The translations under genes were made by a program, and so were the position numbers. Below the pieces are notes generated by a model. It was given only the letters and a program-made list of their open reading frames with translations, did no database searches and was not told where the DNA came from. 64,000 nt of DNA from Bacillus tequilensis KCTC 13622 (GTDB lineage: Bacteria; Bacillota; Bacilli; Bacillales; Bacillaceae): assembly GCF_000507145.1 (NCBI RefSeq), contig NZ_AYTO01000034.1, positions 124,001 to 188,000 of the forward strand, given 5' to 3'. Positions 20,347 through 31,595 of this stretch are shown piece after piece; position 1 is the first letter of the stretch; every line of letters begins with the position of its first letter.

Positions 20347-20763
20347 TTGAAAATATCAACTAAGGGAAGATACGGGCTTACCATTATGATCGAGCTTGCA
20401 AAAAAGCATGGTGAGGGCCCGACTTCATTAAAAAGCATCGCACAGACGAATAATTTGTCCGAGCATTATTTAGAGCAGCTGGTATCGCCGCTCAGAAATG
20501 CCGGTTTAGTGAAAAGCATCAGAGGCGCATACGGGGGATATGTATTGGGAAGCGAGCCGGATGCCATTACGGCGGGAGATATTATCCGTGTGCTTGAAGG
20601 ACCGATCAGTCCTGTTGAAGTGCTGGAAGATGAGGAGCCCGCCAAGCGTGAGCTCTGGATTCGCATCCGGGATGCTGTGAAAGAGGTTTTAGACAGCACA
20701 ACATTAGAGGATCTTGCCAGCTACACAGATGGAGAGCAAGAAGCTTATATGTTCTATATTTAG
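20347..20763 (+). CDS. cymR: CymR, Rrf2-family repressor of cysteine metabolism
   Basis: 138 residues (139 if the ATG at 20344 is used; the adjacent TTG at 20347 has the better spacing to AGAGGTG). Rrf2 winged-helix: STKGRYGLTIMIELA at the N-terminus and the NLSEHYLEQLV recognition region. No cysteine is present, so unlike IscR/NsrR it holds no Fe-S cluster. In B. subtilis CymR with CysK represses cystine uptake and the yrrT-mccAB operon, which lies 20 kb downstream here. The next gene, yrvO, is 18 bases away. Confidence 0.95.
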   Translation: MKISTKGRYGLTIMIELAKKHGEGPTSLKSIAQTNNLSEHYLEQLVSPLRNAGLVKSIRGAYGGYVLGSEPDAITAGDIIRVLEGPISPVEVLEDEEPAKRELWIRIRDAVKEVLDSTTLEDLASYTDGEQEAYMFYI

Positions 20764-20781
20764 ATCAGAGGTGTAAACATA

Positions 20782-21924
20782 GTGGAACGGATTTATTTAG
20801 ATCATGCCGCAACATCCCCGATGGATGAGCGTGTGCTGGAAAAAATGATACCGCATTTCTCCGGCAATTTCGGCAATCCATCCAGCATTCATTCATTTGG
20901 AAGAGAATCTCGGAAATGGGTGGACGAAGCAAGAGCGCAGATTGCAGCTGAAATCGGAGCGGCAGAGCAGGAGATCATTTTTACAAGCGGGGGCACTGAA
21001 GCCGACAACTTGGCTATCATGGGGACCGCACTTGCAAGAAAAGAGCTGGGCAAACATATCATCACGACAAAAATTGAACACCACGCTGTGCTTCACACAT
21101 GTGAAAAGCTTGAGGAAGACGGATTTGAAGTAACGTATCTCGACGTTGATCAAAATGGAAGAGTCAGTGCAAAACAGGTGAAAGATGCACTGCGTGATGA
21201 TACAATCCTTGTGACAGTGATGTATGGAAATAATGAAGTCGGAACCGTGCAGCCGATCGATGAAATCGGTGAGCTGCTGAAGGAACATCAGGCTTACTTC
21301 CATACCGATGCTGTTCAGGCATTCGGGCTTTTGCCGATTGATGTGAAAAACAGCCATATTGACCTTCTGTCTGTTTCGGGGCACAAGCTCAACGGGCCAA
21401 AAGGAACAGGCTTTTTATATGCAAGTAAAGATGTAAAACTTTCTCCGCTTTTATTCGGAGGAGAGCAAGAAAGAAAACGCCGTGCCGGAACAGAAAATGT
21501 TCCGGGCATCGTCGGGCTGAAAGAAGCGATCAAGCTGTCCAGTGAGGAACGGGGCGCAAAAAACGAGAAGTATCAATCGTTTAAAACCATCATTGCCGAC
21601 ACGCTTGAACATGCAGGTGTGGCATTTGAGCTCAACGGTGACAAAGAGCATAGTCTGCCGCATGTGCTGAATCTTTATTTCCCCGGTGTATCAGTGGAAG
21701 CGCTGCTGGTAAATCTTGATATGGCGGGAGTCGCTGTCTCGAGCGGATCAGCGTGCACGGCCGGCTCAGTCCTGCCGTCGCATGTTCTGACTGCGATGTT
21801 TGGAGACGAGAGTGACCGGCTGACATCCTCAATTCGGATCAGCTTCGGCCTTGGCAATACGGCTGAGCAAGTGAAAACCGCTGCCCAACATGTGGCTGAC
21901 GTTGTAAAACGACTGACACAATAA
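20782..21924 (+). CDS. yrvO: YrvO, cysteine desulfurase (IscS/NifS-like)
   Basis: 380 residues, PLP enzyme that takes sulfur from cysteine as a protein persulfide. PLP lysine in SVSGHKLNGPKG near residue 203; catalytic cysteine in VSSGSACTAGS near 325. Starts at GTG 20782 after AGAGGTG. The next gene is the tRNA thiolase mnmA (27 bases away), and YrvO is known in B. subtilis as its dedicated sulfur donor; the operon supports that. Confidence 0.95.
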   Translation: MERIYLDHAATSPMDERVLEKMIPHFSGNFGNPSSIHSFGRESRKWVDEARAQIAAEIGAAEQEIIFTSGGTEADNLAIMGTALARKELGKHIITTKIEHHAVLHTCEKLEEDGFEVTYLDVDQNGRVSAKQVKDALRDDTILVTVMYGNNEVGTVQPIDEIGELLKEHQAYFHTDAVQAFGLLPIDVKNSHIDLLSVSGHKLNGPKGTGFLYASKDVKLSPLLFGGEQERKRRAGTENVPGIVGLKEAIKLSSEERGAKNEKYQSFKTIIADTLEHAGVAFELNGDKEHSLPHVLNLYFPGVSVEALLVNLDMAGVAVSSGSACTAGSVLPSHVLTAMFGDESDRLTSSIRISFGLGNTAEQVKTAAQHVADVVKRLTQ

Positions 21925-23067
<1,143 letters not shown>

Positions 23068-23073
23068 AAGATG

Positions 23074-23103
23074 AAAAACCTCAACAATGAGTTGGGGTTT
23101 TTT
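23074..23103 (+). terminator. Terminator after mnmA
   Basis: AACCTCAAC / GTTGGGGTT arms, 5-base loop, T-run that runs to 10 bases before the yrrB ribosome site. Confidence 0.8.
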
Positions 23104-23122
23104 AATGAAAGGAAGATGATCG

Positions 23123-23773
23123 GTGGATTATAACCAACTCGGTATTGAGGCGATGCAGGAAGGCGATTACGAGAAAGCGGCAGAGGCCTTTACAAAAGCG
23201 ATTGATGAAAATAAATCAGACGCGATTCCGTATATCAATTTTGCCAACCTGCTTTCATCGGTAAATGAGCTGGAACGTGCGCTTGCGTTTTATGATAAAG
23301 CGCTTGAATTAGACGATAGCGCAGCCACTGCTTATTATGGAGCAGGAAATGTCTATGTTATAAAAGAAATGTACAAAGAAGCGAAAGACATGTTTGAAAA
23401 AGCGCTTCGTGCCGGAATGGAAAACGGCGACCTGTTTTACATGCTCGGCACGGTGCTTGTCAAACTTGAACAGCCTAAGCTTGCACTGCCTTATTTACAA
23501 AGAGCGGTAGAACTGAATGAAAATGATACGGAAGCGCGCTTTCAATTCGGGATGTGCTTAGCGAACGAGGGCATGCTGGACGAAGCGCTCAGCCAATTCA
23601 CAGCTGTAACAGATCAAGATCCCGGGCATGCTGATGCATTTTATAATGCCGGTGTTGCTTATGCTTATAAAGAAAATCGAGAAAAAGCGCTGGAAATGCT
23701 GGACAAAGCGATCGATATTCAGCCAGATCATATGCTAGCGCTTCATGCAAAAAAACTGATCGATCCATCATAA
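23123..23773 (+). CDS. yrrB: YrrB, tetratricopeptide-repeat protein
   Basis: 216 residues made almost wholly of TPR units of 34 residues, with repeated A-x-x-x-Y/F-x-x-A-L patterns (EKAAEAFTKAI, ERALAFYDKALEL, EALSQFTAV, EKALEMLDKAI). No enzyme motif; expected to be a protein-binding scaffold in the cytoplasm. GTG start with GGAAGATGATCG upstream, a modest site. recD2 follows 24 bases later, so co-expression is likely, but a functional link is unknown. Confidence 0.88.
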   Translation: MDYNQLGIEAMQEGDYEKAAEAFTKAIDENKSDAIPYINFANLLSSVNELERALAFYDKALELDDSAATAYYGAGNVYVIKEMYKEAKDMFEKALRAGMENGDLFYMLGTVLVKLEQPKLALPYLQRAVELNENDTEARFQFGMCLANEGMLDEALSQFTAVTDQDPGHADAFYNAGVAYAYKENREKALEMLDKAIDIQPDHMLALHAKKLIDPS

Positions 23774-23797
23774 CAAGCACAGGAGGAGGGACAGCTC

Positions 23798-26194
23798 GTG
23801 CAGCAGCATCCGGATCAGCTTCATATGGAGGAAGAGCCCTATTTAAAAGGGACAGTCAACACAGTCATTTATCATAATGACACCAATTTATATACGGTTC
23901 TGAAAGTGAAAGTCATAGAAACCTCCGAGGCCATTGAAGATAAAGCCGTATCCGTGACGGGCTACTTCCCTGCGCTTCAAGAAGAGGAGACGTACACGTT
24001 TTACGGAAAGATCGTAACCCATCCGAAGTTCGGGCTCCAATTTCAAGCGGAGCATTTCAAAAAAGAAATACCGACGACTAAGGAAGGCATTATTCAGTAT
24101 TTATCGAGTGATTTGTTCGAGGGAATCGGCAAAAAAACAGCCGAAGAAATTGTGAAAAAGCTGGGCGACAGCGCGATTAATAAAATTTTAGCCGATGCTT
24201 CAGTGCTTTATGATGTTCCGAAGCTCTCAAAAAAGAAAGCAGATACGTTAGCCGGCGCCTTGCAGCGGCATCAGGGACTTGAGCAAATCATGATTTCCTT
24301 GAATCAGTTTGGCTTCGGCCCGCAGCTGTCTATGAAAATCTATCAGGCCTATGAATCCGAAACGCTTGAAAAGATTCAGGAAAACCCATATCAGCTTGTG
24401 AAGGATGTAGAAGGCATTGGATTTGGGAAAGCGGATGAGCTTGGCGGCAGAATGGGACTTTCTGGGAATCATCCAGAGCGGATAAAAGCCGCCATTTTGT
24501 ACACGCTTGAAACGACTTGTTTGTCTGAAGGACATACGTACATAGAAACGGAAAAGCTGATTATCGACACCCAATCATTGTTAAACCAGTCAGCAAGGGA
24601 AGGAGAGCGCATCACAGAAATGGATGCCGCTAACGCAATAATTGCCCTTGGAGAAAATAAAGACATTGTCATAGAGGATGGCCGCTGTTATTTTCCATCG
24701 CTGTTTTACGCGGAACAAAACGTTGCAAAGCGTGTGAAACATATCGCAAGCCAAACCGAATATGACGACCAGTTTCCGGAATCGGAATTTCTGCTCGCTT
24801 TGGGGGAACTGGAAGAACGGATGAATGTTCAGTATGCCCCGAGCCAGAAGGAAGCGATTCAAAAAGCTCTTTCTTCACCGATGCTTCTTTTAACGGGAGG
24901 CCCAGGAACAGGAAAAACGACGGTCATCAGAGGGATTGTTGAACTGTACGGAGAACTTCACGGTGTGTCTCTGGACCCGTCAGCTTATAAAAAGGATGAA
25001 GCTTTCCCGATTGTATTGGCCGCACCGACAGGAAGAGCGGCGAAACGGATGAGTGAATCAACCGGTCTCCCGGCAGTCACGATTCACAGGCTGCTTGGCT
25101 GGAACGGCGCTGAGGGCTTCACCCATACAGAGGATCAGCCGATCGAAGGGAAGCTGTTAATTATCGATGAAGCCAGCATGCTTGATATATGGCTGGCGAA
25201 CCATTTGTTTAAAGCGATCCCTGATCATATTCAAATTATCATAGTCGGAGACGAAGACCAGCTGCCTTCTGTCGGTCCGGGCCAAGTGCTGAGAGACCTT
25301 TTGGCATCACAGGTGATCCCGACTGTGAGACTGACAGATATCTACCGCCAGGCGGAGGGATCATCAATTGTTGAGCTTGCCCACCAGATGAAAGAAGGAT
25401 TGCTGCCCAACAATTTGACTGCACCGACGAAAGACCGTTCCTTTATTCGCTGCGGAGGCTCGCAAATAAAAGAGGTCGTTGAGAAGGTTGTCGCCAATGC
25501 ATTAAAAAAAGGCTATACGGCAAAGGACATTCAGGTTCTCGCTCCCATGTACAGAGGGAAAGCCGGCATCAATGAACTGAATGTGATGCTGCAGGACATA
25601 TTAAATCCGCCTAAAGAAAAACCGAGAGAAATCAAGTTCGGGGATGTAGTCTACAGAACCGGTGATAAAATTTTGCAGCTTGTCAATCAGCCGGAAAACA
25701 ATGTATTCAACGGAGATATTGGTGAAATTACGTCGATATTTTATGCGAAGGAAAATACAGAAAAAGAAGATATGGCCGTCGTTTCTTTTGACGGCAATGA
25801 AATGACGTTTACGAAAAAAGATTTTAACCAGTTCACCCACGCATATTGCTGCTCTATTCATAAATCGCAGGGAAGTGAATTTCCGATTGTGGTTTTGCCT
25901 GTTGTGAAGGGCTACTATAGAATGCTCAGAAGAAACCTTCTTTATACCGCCATTACAAGAGCGAAGAAATTTCTCATTTTATGCGGAGAAGAGGAGGCGT
26001 TGGAGTGGGGCGTGAAAAATAATGACGCGACTGTCAGACAGACTTCCCTGAGAAACAGGCTTTCTGCACAGATTGAGGAAATGGATGCCGAGCTCGAGGC
26101 TTTGCAAAAAGAGCTTCCGTTCAGCGTACACGACGCCAATATAGGAATGGAAGGCATCACGCCATTTGATTTTATGAAAGAAGAACAGCTGTAA
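23798..26194 (+). CDS. recD2: RecD2 (YrrC), 5'-3' SF1B DNA helicase
   Basis: 798 residues, RecD-like helicase of bacteria without RecBC. It has a long N-terminal extension with helix-hairpin-helix-like segments (GIGKKTAEEI; GIGFGKADEL). The Walker A is LTGGPGTGKTT near 367, LLIIDEASM is motif II, and ITRAKKFLIL is motif VI. It has roles in replication-fork progress and repair in B. subtilis. GTG start with AGGAGGAGGG. A strong terminator follows. Confidence 0.94.
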   Translation: MQQHPDQLHMEEEPYLKGTVNTVIYHNDTNLYTVLKVKVIETSEAIEDKAVSVTGYFPALQEEETYTFYGKIVTHPKFGLQFQAEHFKKEIPTTKEGIIQYLSSDLFEGIGKKTAEEIVKKLGDSAINKILADASVLYDVPKLSKKKADTLAGALQRHQGLEQIMISLNQFGFGPQLSMKIYQAYESETLEKIQENPYQLVKDVEGIGFGKADELGGRMGLSGNHPERIKAAILYTLETTCLSEGHTYIETEKLIIDTQSLLNQSAREGERITEMDAANAIIALGENKDIVIEDGRCYFPSLFYAEQNVAKRVKHIASQTEYDDQFPESEFLLALGELEERMNVQYAPSQKEAIQKALSSPMLLLTGGPGTGKTTVIRGIVELYGELHGVSLDPSAYKKDEAFPIVLAAPTGRAAKRMSESTGLPAVTIHRLLGWNGAEGFTHTEDQPIEGKLLIIDEASMLDIWLANHLFKAIPDHIQIIIVGDEDQLPSVGPGQVLRDLLASQVIPTVRLTDIYRQAEGSSIVELAHQMKEGLLPNNLTAPTKDRSFIRCGGSQIKEVVEKVVANALKKGYTAKDIQVLAPMYRGKAGINELNVMLQDILNPPKEKPREIKFGDVVYRTGDKILQLVNQPENNVFNGDIGEITSIFYAKENTEKEDMAVVSFDGNEMTFTKKDFNQFTHAYCCSIHKSQGSEFPIVVLPVVKGYYRMLRRNLLYTAITRAKKFLILCGEEEALEWGVKNNDATVRQTSLRNRLSAQIEEMDAELEALQKELPFSVHDANIGMEGITPFDFMKEEQL

Positions 26195-26222
26195 AAAACT
26201 CCCGTGTCAGCGGGAGTTTTTT
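26193..26222 (+). terminator. Terminator after recD2
   Basis: A-run, CTCCCG / CGGGAG, 6-base loop, T-run. Confidence 0.9.
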
Positions 26223-26228
26223 CATCGT

Positions 26229-26753
26229 ATGAGTCAAAGGTGCAAAGCAAAACCTAAGCCTGTTCAACAAAAGGTGGTTGATCACACTTTGAGAACATGC
26301 CATGAGGTAGAAGGATTCCCAGTATACTCAGAACGAACTTCTTGTTATCTCGGGACAATTTCTGATATTTGTTTTTCTCTGAAGGGAAATTGTCTTGGGT
26401 TTATTCTTGCACAAAAACGCTTTTTGCATCATCATCATGCCCTATTACAGGCGTGTGATATCTCTTGCATTCTGGATGACCGCATATTGGCCTCGGTCAG
26501 TTCAGACCAGCTTCTGCCTCTTCCGAAATCGTGTTTCACATATGAGCAGATGAAAATGAAGTTTGTGAAATCACAAGAAGGGGATATATTGGGGATGCTG
26601 GAAGATGTATACTTTTGTTTGGACAGGGGCATAATTGTAGCATATGAACTCTCGGACGGTTTCTTTTCTGACCTGGCGGGAAGCAAGCGCCAGATCCAAA
26701 GAGCGGATTCGCTTGTCGAGGTGCGGAAGGACGAGATCGTTCTGAACGGATAG
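26229..26753 (+). CDS. yrrD: YrrD, PRC-barrel-like conserved protein
   Basis: 174 residues, with two similar halves each containing a GTISDICFSLKGNCLGFIL / GMLEDVYFCLDRGIIVAYEL-type segment, as in tandem PRC-barrel domains of Bacillus YrrD. Function unknown. The ATG at 26229 sits only a few bases after the recD2 terminator and has a poor ribosome site (GGGAG belongs to the hairpin), so a later start is possible. It is followed 11 bases on by yrzR. Confidence 0.75.
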   Translation: MSQRCKAKPKPVQQKVVDHTLRTCHEVEGFPVYSERTSCYLGTISDICFSLKGNCLGFILAQKRFLHHHHALLQACDISCILDDRILASVSSDQLLPLPKSCFTYEQMKMKFVKSQEGDILGMLEDVYFCLDRGIIVAYELSDGFFSDLAGSKRQIQRADSLVEVRKDEIVLNG

Positions 26754-26764
26754 AGGTGTGAGAT

Positions 26765-26956
26765 ATGCTTATATGCCCGAACTGCAAAAGTAAGGATATC
26801 GGGAAAATCGGCGTGAACCAATATTATTGCTGGGGCTGTTTTATTGAACTGACAGTGGCGAAAGGGAAAATTGCAACTCATCAGGTGGAAGAAGACGGAA
26901 CGTTAAGCAGCTTGGATGATTTGTTTTCTGAGGATGAACGCAGCATCAATTTTTAA
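26765..26956 (+). CDS. yrzR: YrzR, small zinc-ribbon-like protein
   Basis: 63 residues: MLICPNCKSKDIGKIG then YYCWGCFIEL, two C-x-x-C pairs typical of a zinc ribbon, followed by an acidic tail (SLDDLFSEDE). No further domain. AGAGGTGAG ribosome site. It probably shares the yrrD transcript. Confidence 0.8.
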   Translation: MLICPNCKSKDIGKIGVNQYYCWGCFIELTVAKGKIATHQVEEDGTLSSLDDLFSEDERSINF

Positions 26957-26977
26957 TGATGAAAGGAGATGCGCAGG

Positions 26978-27109
26978 ATGAATCGGACGATGACTTCTCT
27001 TTTGGCATTGGGAGCCGGAGCTCTCGTATATCGAATGGCGACTCAATCCGACATGCTGAATAATCGAAGCATGAAACGGATGAGAAGAAGAATAACGAAA
27101 ATGTTTTAA
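26978..27109 (+). CDS. yrzQ: YrzQ, 43-residue basic small membrane-associated protein
   Basis: ATG 26978 to TAA 27109 with AAAGGAGATG site. N-terminal hydrophobic stretch (TSLLALGAGALVY), then a strongly basic tail (MKRMRRRITKMF), the pattern of DUF3918/YrzQ-type peptides. Function unknown. Followed by a strong terminator. Confidence 0.75.
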   Translation: MNRTMTSLLALGAGALVYRMATQSDMLNNRSMKRMRRRITKMF

Positions 27110-27112
27110 CGC

Positions 27113-27145
27113 GAAAAAGGATACTCTTCGAGGAGTATCCTTTTT
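27113..27145 (+). terminator. Terminator after yrzQ
   Basis: GGATACTC / GAGTATCC stem with a short CG-containing loop, A-run and T-run. Confidence 0.92.
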
Positions 27146-27205
27146 GTTATAAGGAAGAGAATAATTCACACCATTCCTCAAAAGATATAGAAGAGGTGAA
27201 ATCAG

Positions 27206-28267
27206 ATGCTTCAAAAACCGGTGCAGCTTTTATTGTGGGTTGCCATTTGTTTGCTGGTCCTGTTGACGGTTTACGTCTTTTTTATGCTTGATATGTTATG
27301 GTCGCCATTTTGGCTTGTCATCAAAACAATTTTTATTCCCTTGGTTATTTCTATTTTTATTTCTTATTTATTGCTTCCGGTCACAGAGTGGCTGCACGAC
27401 AAAGGACTGCCGAGGACTTTGAGCATCTTGGTGATTTATGTGATTTTCTTTGGCGGAATTGGCTGGGCGCTGTACAAAGGGGTTCCTGTTTTAATTGTCC
27501 AGCTGACGGATTTATCAGAAAATATACCTCTGTTTGCCGAAACGTATAACGGGCTCCTTCTTCATGTGCATAACCATACGGATGACTGGCCTGACGGCAT
27601 GCATCACCGAATCGATAACATGATCCGCCAGACCGAGGCGTTTTTTGCGGGGGCGATAGAAGGTACAATCAGCGGAATCCGCAACGTGCTCGATTATTTC
27701 TTGATTGCGGCAACCATTCCTTTTCTCGTGTTTTATATGGTAAAGGACATTGACTTAATGAAAAAGACGGTATGGTACTTGACTCCGAAGTCATGGAGAA
27801 AGCGGGGCAGCGCCTTTTTGCGGGATGTGGACGACTCCCTTGGCGATTATATCCGCGGCCAGCTTCTTGTCTGCTTGATTCTCGGGGTGATCGCGGGCAT
27901 TACCTTCTGGATATTCGGGCTTCCGTATCCGCTGATCTTAGGCCTTATTTCTGGAGTAACGAATGTCATCCCGTATTTTGGCCCTTTCATTGGAGCGGTT
28001 CCTGCACTTTTAATCGCAATGACCATCTCAGTGAAGGCGGTTCTGGTTGTGGTGATCACAGTGTTTATTCTGCAGTTTATGGAAGGAAATATCCTCAGTC
28101 CGTTCATTGTCGGCAGAAGCCTTAAAATGCATCCGGTCGTCATCATGCTTGCACTCCTTGCCGGAGGAGAGCTTGCGGGAATCGTCGGAATGATTTTGGC
28201 TGTTCCGGCGACGGCAGTTTTAAAAGTGATGATGATCCATTTTTTGCGGATGAGGACGGAGCATTGA
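27206..28267 (+). CDS. yrrI: YrrI, AI-2E/PerM family transporter-like membrane protein
   Basis: 353 residues with about seven or eight membrane segments and the family's conserved C-terminal block (NVIPYFGPFIGAVPA, then FMEGNILSPFIVG). Family members include TqsA and sodium/proton antiporter-like proteins; the substrate here is not known. Starts at ATG 27206 after AGAGGTG. In B. subtilis 168 I remember glnQHMP next to this gene; they are not here. The alaS promoter begins at its stop codon. Confidence 0.85.
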   Translation: MLQKPVQLLLWVAICLLVLLTVYVFFMLDMLWSPFWLVIKTIFIPLVISIFISYLLLPVTEWLHDKGLPRTLSILVIYVIFFGGIGWALYKGVPVLIVQLTDLSENIPLFAETYNGLLLHVHNHTDDWPDGMHHRIDNMIRQTEAFFAGAIEGTISGIRNVLDYFLIAATIPFLVFYMVKDIDLMKKTVWYLTPKSWRKRGSAFLRDVDDSLGDYIRGQLLVCLILGVIAGITFWIFGLPYPLILGLISGVTNVIPYFGPFIGAVPALLIAMTISVKAVLVVVITVFILQFMEGNILSPFIVGRSLKMHPVVIMLALLAGGELAGIVGMILAVPATAVLKVMMIHFLRMRTEH

Positions 28268-28292
28268 CATTGGCGTGCAGCTTGTCTATAAT
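28264..28292 (+). promoter_or_regulatory. Consensus SigA promoter of alaS operon
   Basis: TTGACA at 28264-28269, exactly 17 bases, TATAAT at 28287-28292: a perfect match, overlapping the yrrI stop codon. Confidence 0.9.
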
Positions 28293-28298
28293 TTCTCG

Positions 28299-28559
28299 TA
28301 GAATACATACGAATCTCTAGTGACGGATCTGAGTACGCCGAAGCCCTGTTAAAGAGAGAAGCTCCGTAAGCTGAAAGGAGCTTTATCAGAAGATCGGAGG
28401 AAGCTAATCCTGAGTGCAGTTAATCACTGCCGCACATCCTGCGTTACAGGGTAAAAGGTGACGGGCGAATGCTGAGCAAGGCCCGTAATCAGGGTGGTAC
28501 CGCGAGACAGCTCTCGTCCCTGTGTAAACGTGTGGTTTGCATAGGGGGAGGGCTTTTTT
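28299..28559 (+). promoter_or_regulatory. T-box riboswitch controlling alaS
   Basis: Stem I base GGAT (28325-28328) pairs with ATCC (28407-28410). The 5' specifier-loop element GAGTA is close behind, and GCT at 28403-28405, followed by A, is the alanine specifier codon. The T-box AGGGTGGTACCGCGAGA is at 28491-28507. A terminator with CTC/GAG-rich arms and TTTTTT ends at 28559. Uncharged tRNA-Ala would stabilise the antiterminator. Confidence 0.95.
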
Positions 28560-28604
28560 GCTGTCACTGAAGAGAATTTCGATTTTTATAGAGGAGGACA
28601 TACA

Positions 28605-31241
28605 ATGAAACACTTAACTTCTGCGGAAGTGCGTCAAATGTTTTTGGATTTCTTTAAAGAAAAAGGACATGCGGTTGAGCCAAGCGCGTCACTAGTGCCG
28701 CATGAGGATCCTTCACTGCTTTGGATCAACAGCGGTGTTGCGACGCTAAAAAAATATTTTGACGGCCGTGTCGTTCCGGAAAATCCAAGAATCGTAAACG
28801 CTCAAAAAGCGATCAGAACAAACGATATAGAAAATGTAGGTAAAACCGCGCGCCATCATACATTCTTTGAAATGCTTGGGAATTTTTCTATCGGCGATTA
28901 TTTCAAAGAAGAAGCCATTACATGGGCTTGGGAGTTTTTAACGAGTGACAAGTGGATCGGCTTCGACGAGGAGCTTCTCTCTGTTACGGTTCACCCTGAA
29001 GATGAAGAGGCGTATGAGTTCTGGTCGAAAAAAATCGGTATTCCTGAAGAAAGAATTATCCGTCTGGAAGGGAACTTCTGGGATATCGGTGAAGGGCCGA
29101 GCGGACCGAACACGGAGATCTTCTACGACCGCGGTGAAGCATACGGTAATGATCCGGACGATCCGGAGCTTTACCCAGGCGGAGAAAATGACCGTTACCT
29201 GGAAGTATGGAACCTAGTGTTCTCTGAGTTCAACCATAATCCTGACGGGACCTACACGCCGCTTCCGAAGAAAAACATTGATACGGGTATGGGGCTTGAA
29301 CGAATGGTATCTGTCATCCAGAATGTTCCGACAAACTTTGATACTGATTTGTTTGTTCCGATCATCAAAGCTACAGAATCTATTTCTGGTGAATCATACG
29401 GCAAAGACAATGTAAAAGACACGGCGTTTAAAGTGATTGCCGACCACATCAGAACGGTTGCTTTTGCCGTCAGTGACGGGGCTCTTCCATCAAACGAAGG
29501 CCGCGGCTATGTGTTAAGACGCTTGTTGCGCCGGGCCGTGCGTTATGCCAAAACGATCAACATCCACCGTCCGTTCATGTTCGATTTAGTGCCGGTTGTC
29601 GCTGAAGTCATGGCTGATTTCTATCCTGAAGTGAAAGAAAAAGGGGACTTCATCGCAAAAGTGATCAAAACTGAGGAAGAGCGCTTCCACGAAACCCTTA
29701 ATGAAGGGCTTGCCATCCTGTCGGAAATGATCAAAAAAGAAAAAGACAAGGGCAGCAGCGTGATTTCAGGCGCGGATGTGTTTAAGCTGTACGATACGTA
29801 CGGATTCCCGGTTGAGCTGACTGAAGAATACGCGGAAGACGAAAACATGACGGTTGACCATCAAGGATTTGAAGAAGAAATGAACCAGCAGCGTGAAAGG
29901 GCAAGAAACGCACGCCAAGATGTCGGCAGCATGCAGGTGCAGGGCGGTGCATTGCGCGACGTGACCGACGAAAGCACATTTGTCGGCTACGCTCAAACCA
30001 AGGCTGATGCCAATGTCATTGTGCTTCTTCAGGACGGCCAATTAATCGAAGAGGCTCATGAAGGAGAAAGCGTTCAAATCATTCTTGATGAAACACCGTT
30101 CTATGCGGAAAGCGGCGGCCAAATCGGTGATAAAGGCTATCTCCGCAGCGAACAGGCAGTGGTAAGAATTAAAGATGTCCAAAAAGCGCCGAACGGCCAG
30201 CATGTTCATGAAGGTGTTGTGGAAAGCGGAACTGTACAAAAAGGCCTGCAAGTGACCGCTGAAGTTGAAGACCATATGAGAAGCGGCGTCATTAAAAACC
30301 ATACGGCAACACATTTACTGCATCAAGCATTGAAAGACGTTCTTGGAACCCATGTCAATCAGGCGGGATCTCTTGTGACTGAAAACCGTCTTCGTTTTGA
30401 CTTCTCGCATTTTGGCCAAGTGACAAAAGAAGAGCTTGAACAAATCGAAAGAATCGTAAACGAAAAGATCTGGGCGAGCATTCCGGTCAGCATTGATTTA
30501 AAACCGATTGCTGAAGCAAAAGAAATGGGCGCTATGGCTCTGTTCGGCGAAAAATACGGCGATATTGTCCGGGTCGTTCAAGTAGGAGAGTACAGCTTAG
30601 AGCTGTGCGGCGGCTGCCACGTCAGAAATACAGCGGAAATCGGCCTGTTTAAAATCGTTTCTGAATCTGGAATCGGAGCGGGAACGAGACGGATTGAAGC
30701 TGTAACAGGACAAGGCGCTTACGTCGAAATGAACAGCCAGATTTCTGTATTGAAGCAGGCTGCTGACGAGCTGAAAACAAATATCAAAGAAGTGCCGAAA
30801 CGGGTTGCGGCTCTGCAGACAGAACTGAAGGAAGCGCAAAGAGAGAATGAATCTCTTCTAGCGAAACTCGGCAACGTGGAAGCAGGAGCGATCCTCACGA
30901 AAGTAAAAGAAGTTAACGGCGTGAATGTGCTTGCGGAAAAAGTAAATGCGAAAGACATGAACCACCTCCGCACGATGGTGGATGAACTCAAAGCAAAGCT
31001 TGGGTCTGCGGTGATCGTACTGGGTGCGGTACAAAACGATAAAGTCAACATCTCTGCCGGGGTAACGAAGGATCTCATTGAGAAAGGCCTTCATGCCGGC
31101 AAGCTGGTTAAACAAGCTGCGGAAGTTTGCGGCGGAGGGGGAGGCGGCCGTCCGGATATGGCGCAGGCAGGCGGCAAACAGCCGGAACAATTGGAAGAAG
31201 CTTTGGCTTCTGTAGAAGATTGGGTGAAATCCGTTTTATAA
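28605..31241 (+). CDS. alaS: AlaS, alanyl-tRNA synthetase
   Basis: 878 residues, full-length enzyme. Class II aminoacylation domain at the N-terminus ([14 protein letters not shown], then [10 protein letters not shown]). Editing domain with zinc motif HTATHLLHQ and [14 protein letters not shown]-terminal glycine-rich C-Ala domain with the [15 protein letters not shown] run near 850. GGAGG ribosome site. First gene of an operon with yrzL, yrrK and yrzB. Confidence 0.97.
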   Translation: MKHLTSAEVRQMFLDFFKEKGHAVEPSASLVPHEDPSLLWINSGVATLKKYFDGRVVPENPRIVNAQKAIRTNDIENVGKTARHHTFFEMLGNFSIGDYFKEEAITWAWEFLTSDKWIGFDEELLSVTVHPEDEEAYEFWSKKIGIPEERIIRLEGNFWDIGEGPSGPNTEIFYDRGEAYGNDPDDPELYPGGENDRYLEVWNLVFSEFNHNPDGTYTPLPKKNIDTGMGLERMVSVIQNVPTNFDTDLFVPIIKATESISGESYGKDNVKDTAFKVIADHIRTVAFAVSDGALPSNEGRGYVLRRLLRRAVRYAKTINIHRPFMFDLVPVVAEVMADFYPEVKEKGDFIAKVIKTEEERFHETLNEGLAILSEMIKKEKDKGSSVISGADVFKLYDTYGFPVELTEEYAEDENMTVDHQGFEEEMNQQRERARNARQDVGSMQVQGGALRDVTDESTFVGYAQTKADANVIVLLQDGQLIEEAHEGESVQIILDETPFYAESGGQIGDKGYLRSEQAVVRIKDVQKAPNGQHVHEGVVESGTVQKGLQVTAEVEDHMRSGVIKNHTATHLLHQALKDVLGTHVNQAGSLVTENRLRFDFSHFGQVTKEELEQIERIVNEKIWASIPVSIDLKPIAEAKEMGAMALFGEKYGDIVRVVQVGEYSLELCGGCHVRNTAEIGLFKIVSESGIGAGTRRIEAVTGQGAYVEMNSQISVLKQAADELKTNIKEVPKRVAALQTELKEAQRENESLLAKLGNVEAGAILTKVKEVNGVNVLAEKVNAKDMNHLRTMVDELKAKLGSAVIVLGAVQNDKVNISAGVTKDLIEKGLHAGKLVKQAAEVCGGGGGGRPDMAQAGGKQPEQLEEALASVEDWVKSVL

Positions 31242-31325
31242 TTTGCCCATGTAGTGTAGAATGATGGTAAGATTAGGACCCCAGGCTGAACTTTGCCTGC
31301 GAATTTGGGAAAGAGGTGCAAAACG

Positions 31326-31592
31326 GTGAGCTCGTTTGATAAAACGATGAAATTTAATTTCTCCGATGATTCTGCTGAGACTAACGTAAATGAGGTGCTG
31401 ATTACAGTATATGACGCGCTTCAGGAAAAGGGCTACAATCCAATCAATCAGATTGTCGGATACTTGCTGTCAGGTGATCCCGCTTATATTCCTAGGCATC
31501 GTGACGCTCGCAATTTAATTCGGAAACTTGAAAGAGACGAATTAATCGAGGAATTGGTGAAGTCTTATTTAGAACAGCATAAAGAGGCGTAA
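31326..31592 (+). CDS. yrzL: YrzL, IreB family regulatory phosphoprotein
   Basis: 88 residues from GTG 31326 with AGAGGTG site. Sequence [11 protein letters not shown] and [21 protein letters not shown] is the IreB/DUF965 signature. In enterococci IreB is phosphorylated by the PASTA kinase IreK and tunes cephalosporin resistance; a comparable role here is inference. yrrK follows 3 bases after the stop. Confidence 0.85.
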   Translation: MSSFDKTMKFNFSDDSAETNVNEVLITVYDALQEKGYNPINQIVGYLLSGDPAYIPRHRDARNLIRKLERDELIEELVKSYLEQHKEA

Positions 31593-31595
31593 AGA

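Noticed and set aside
20893-21384. 163-codon minus-strand frame opposite yrvO
   Set aside because: Shadow of the PLP enzyme gene; no start signal or family resemblance.
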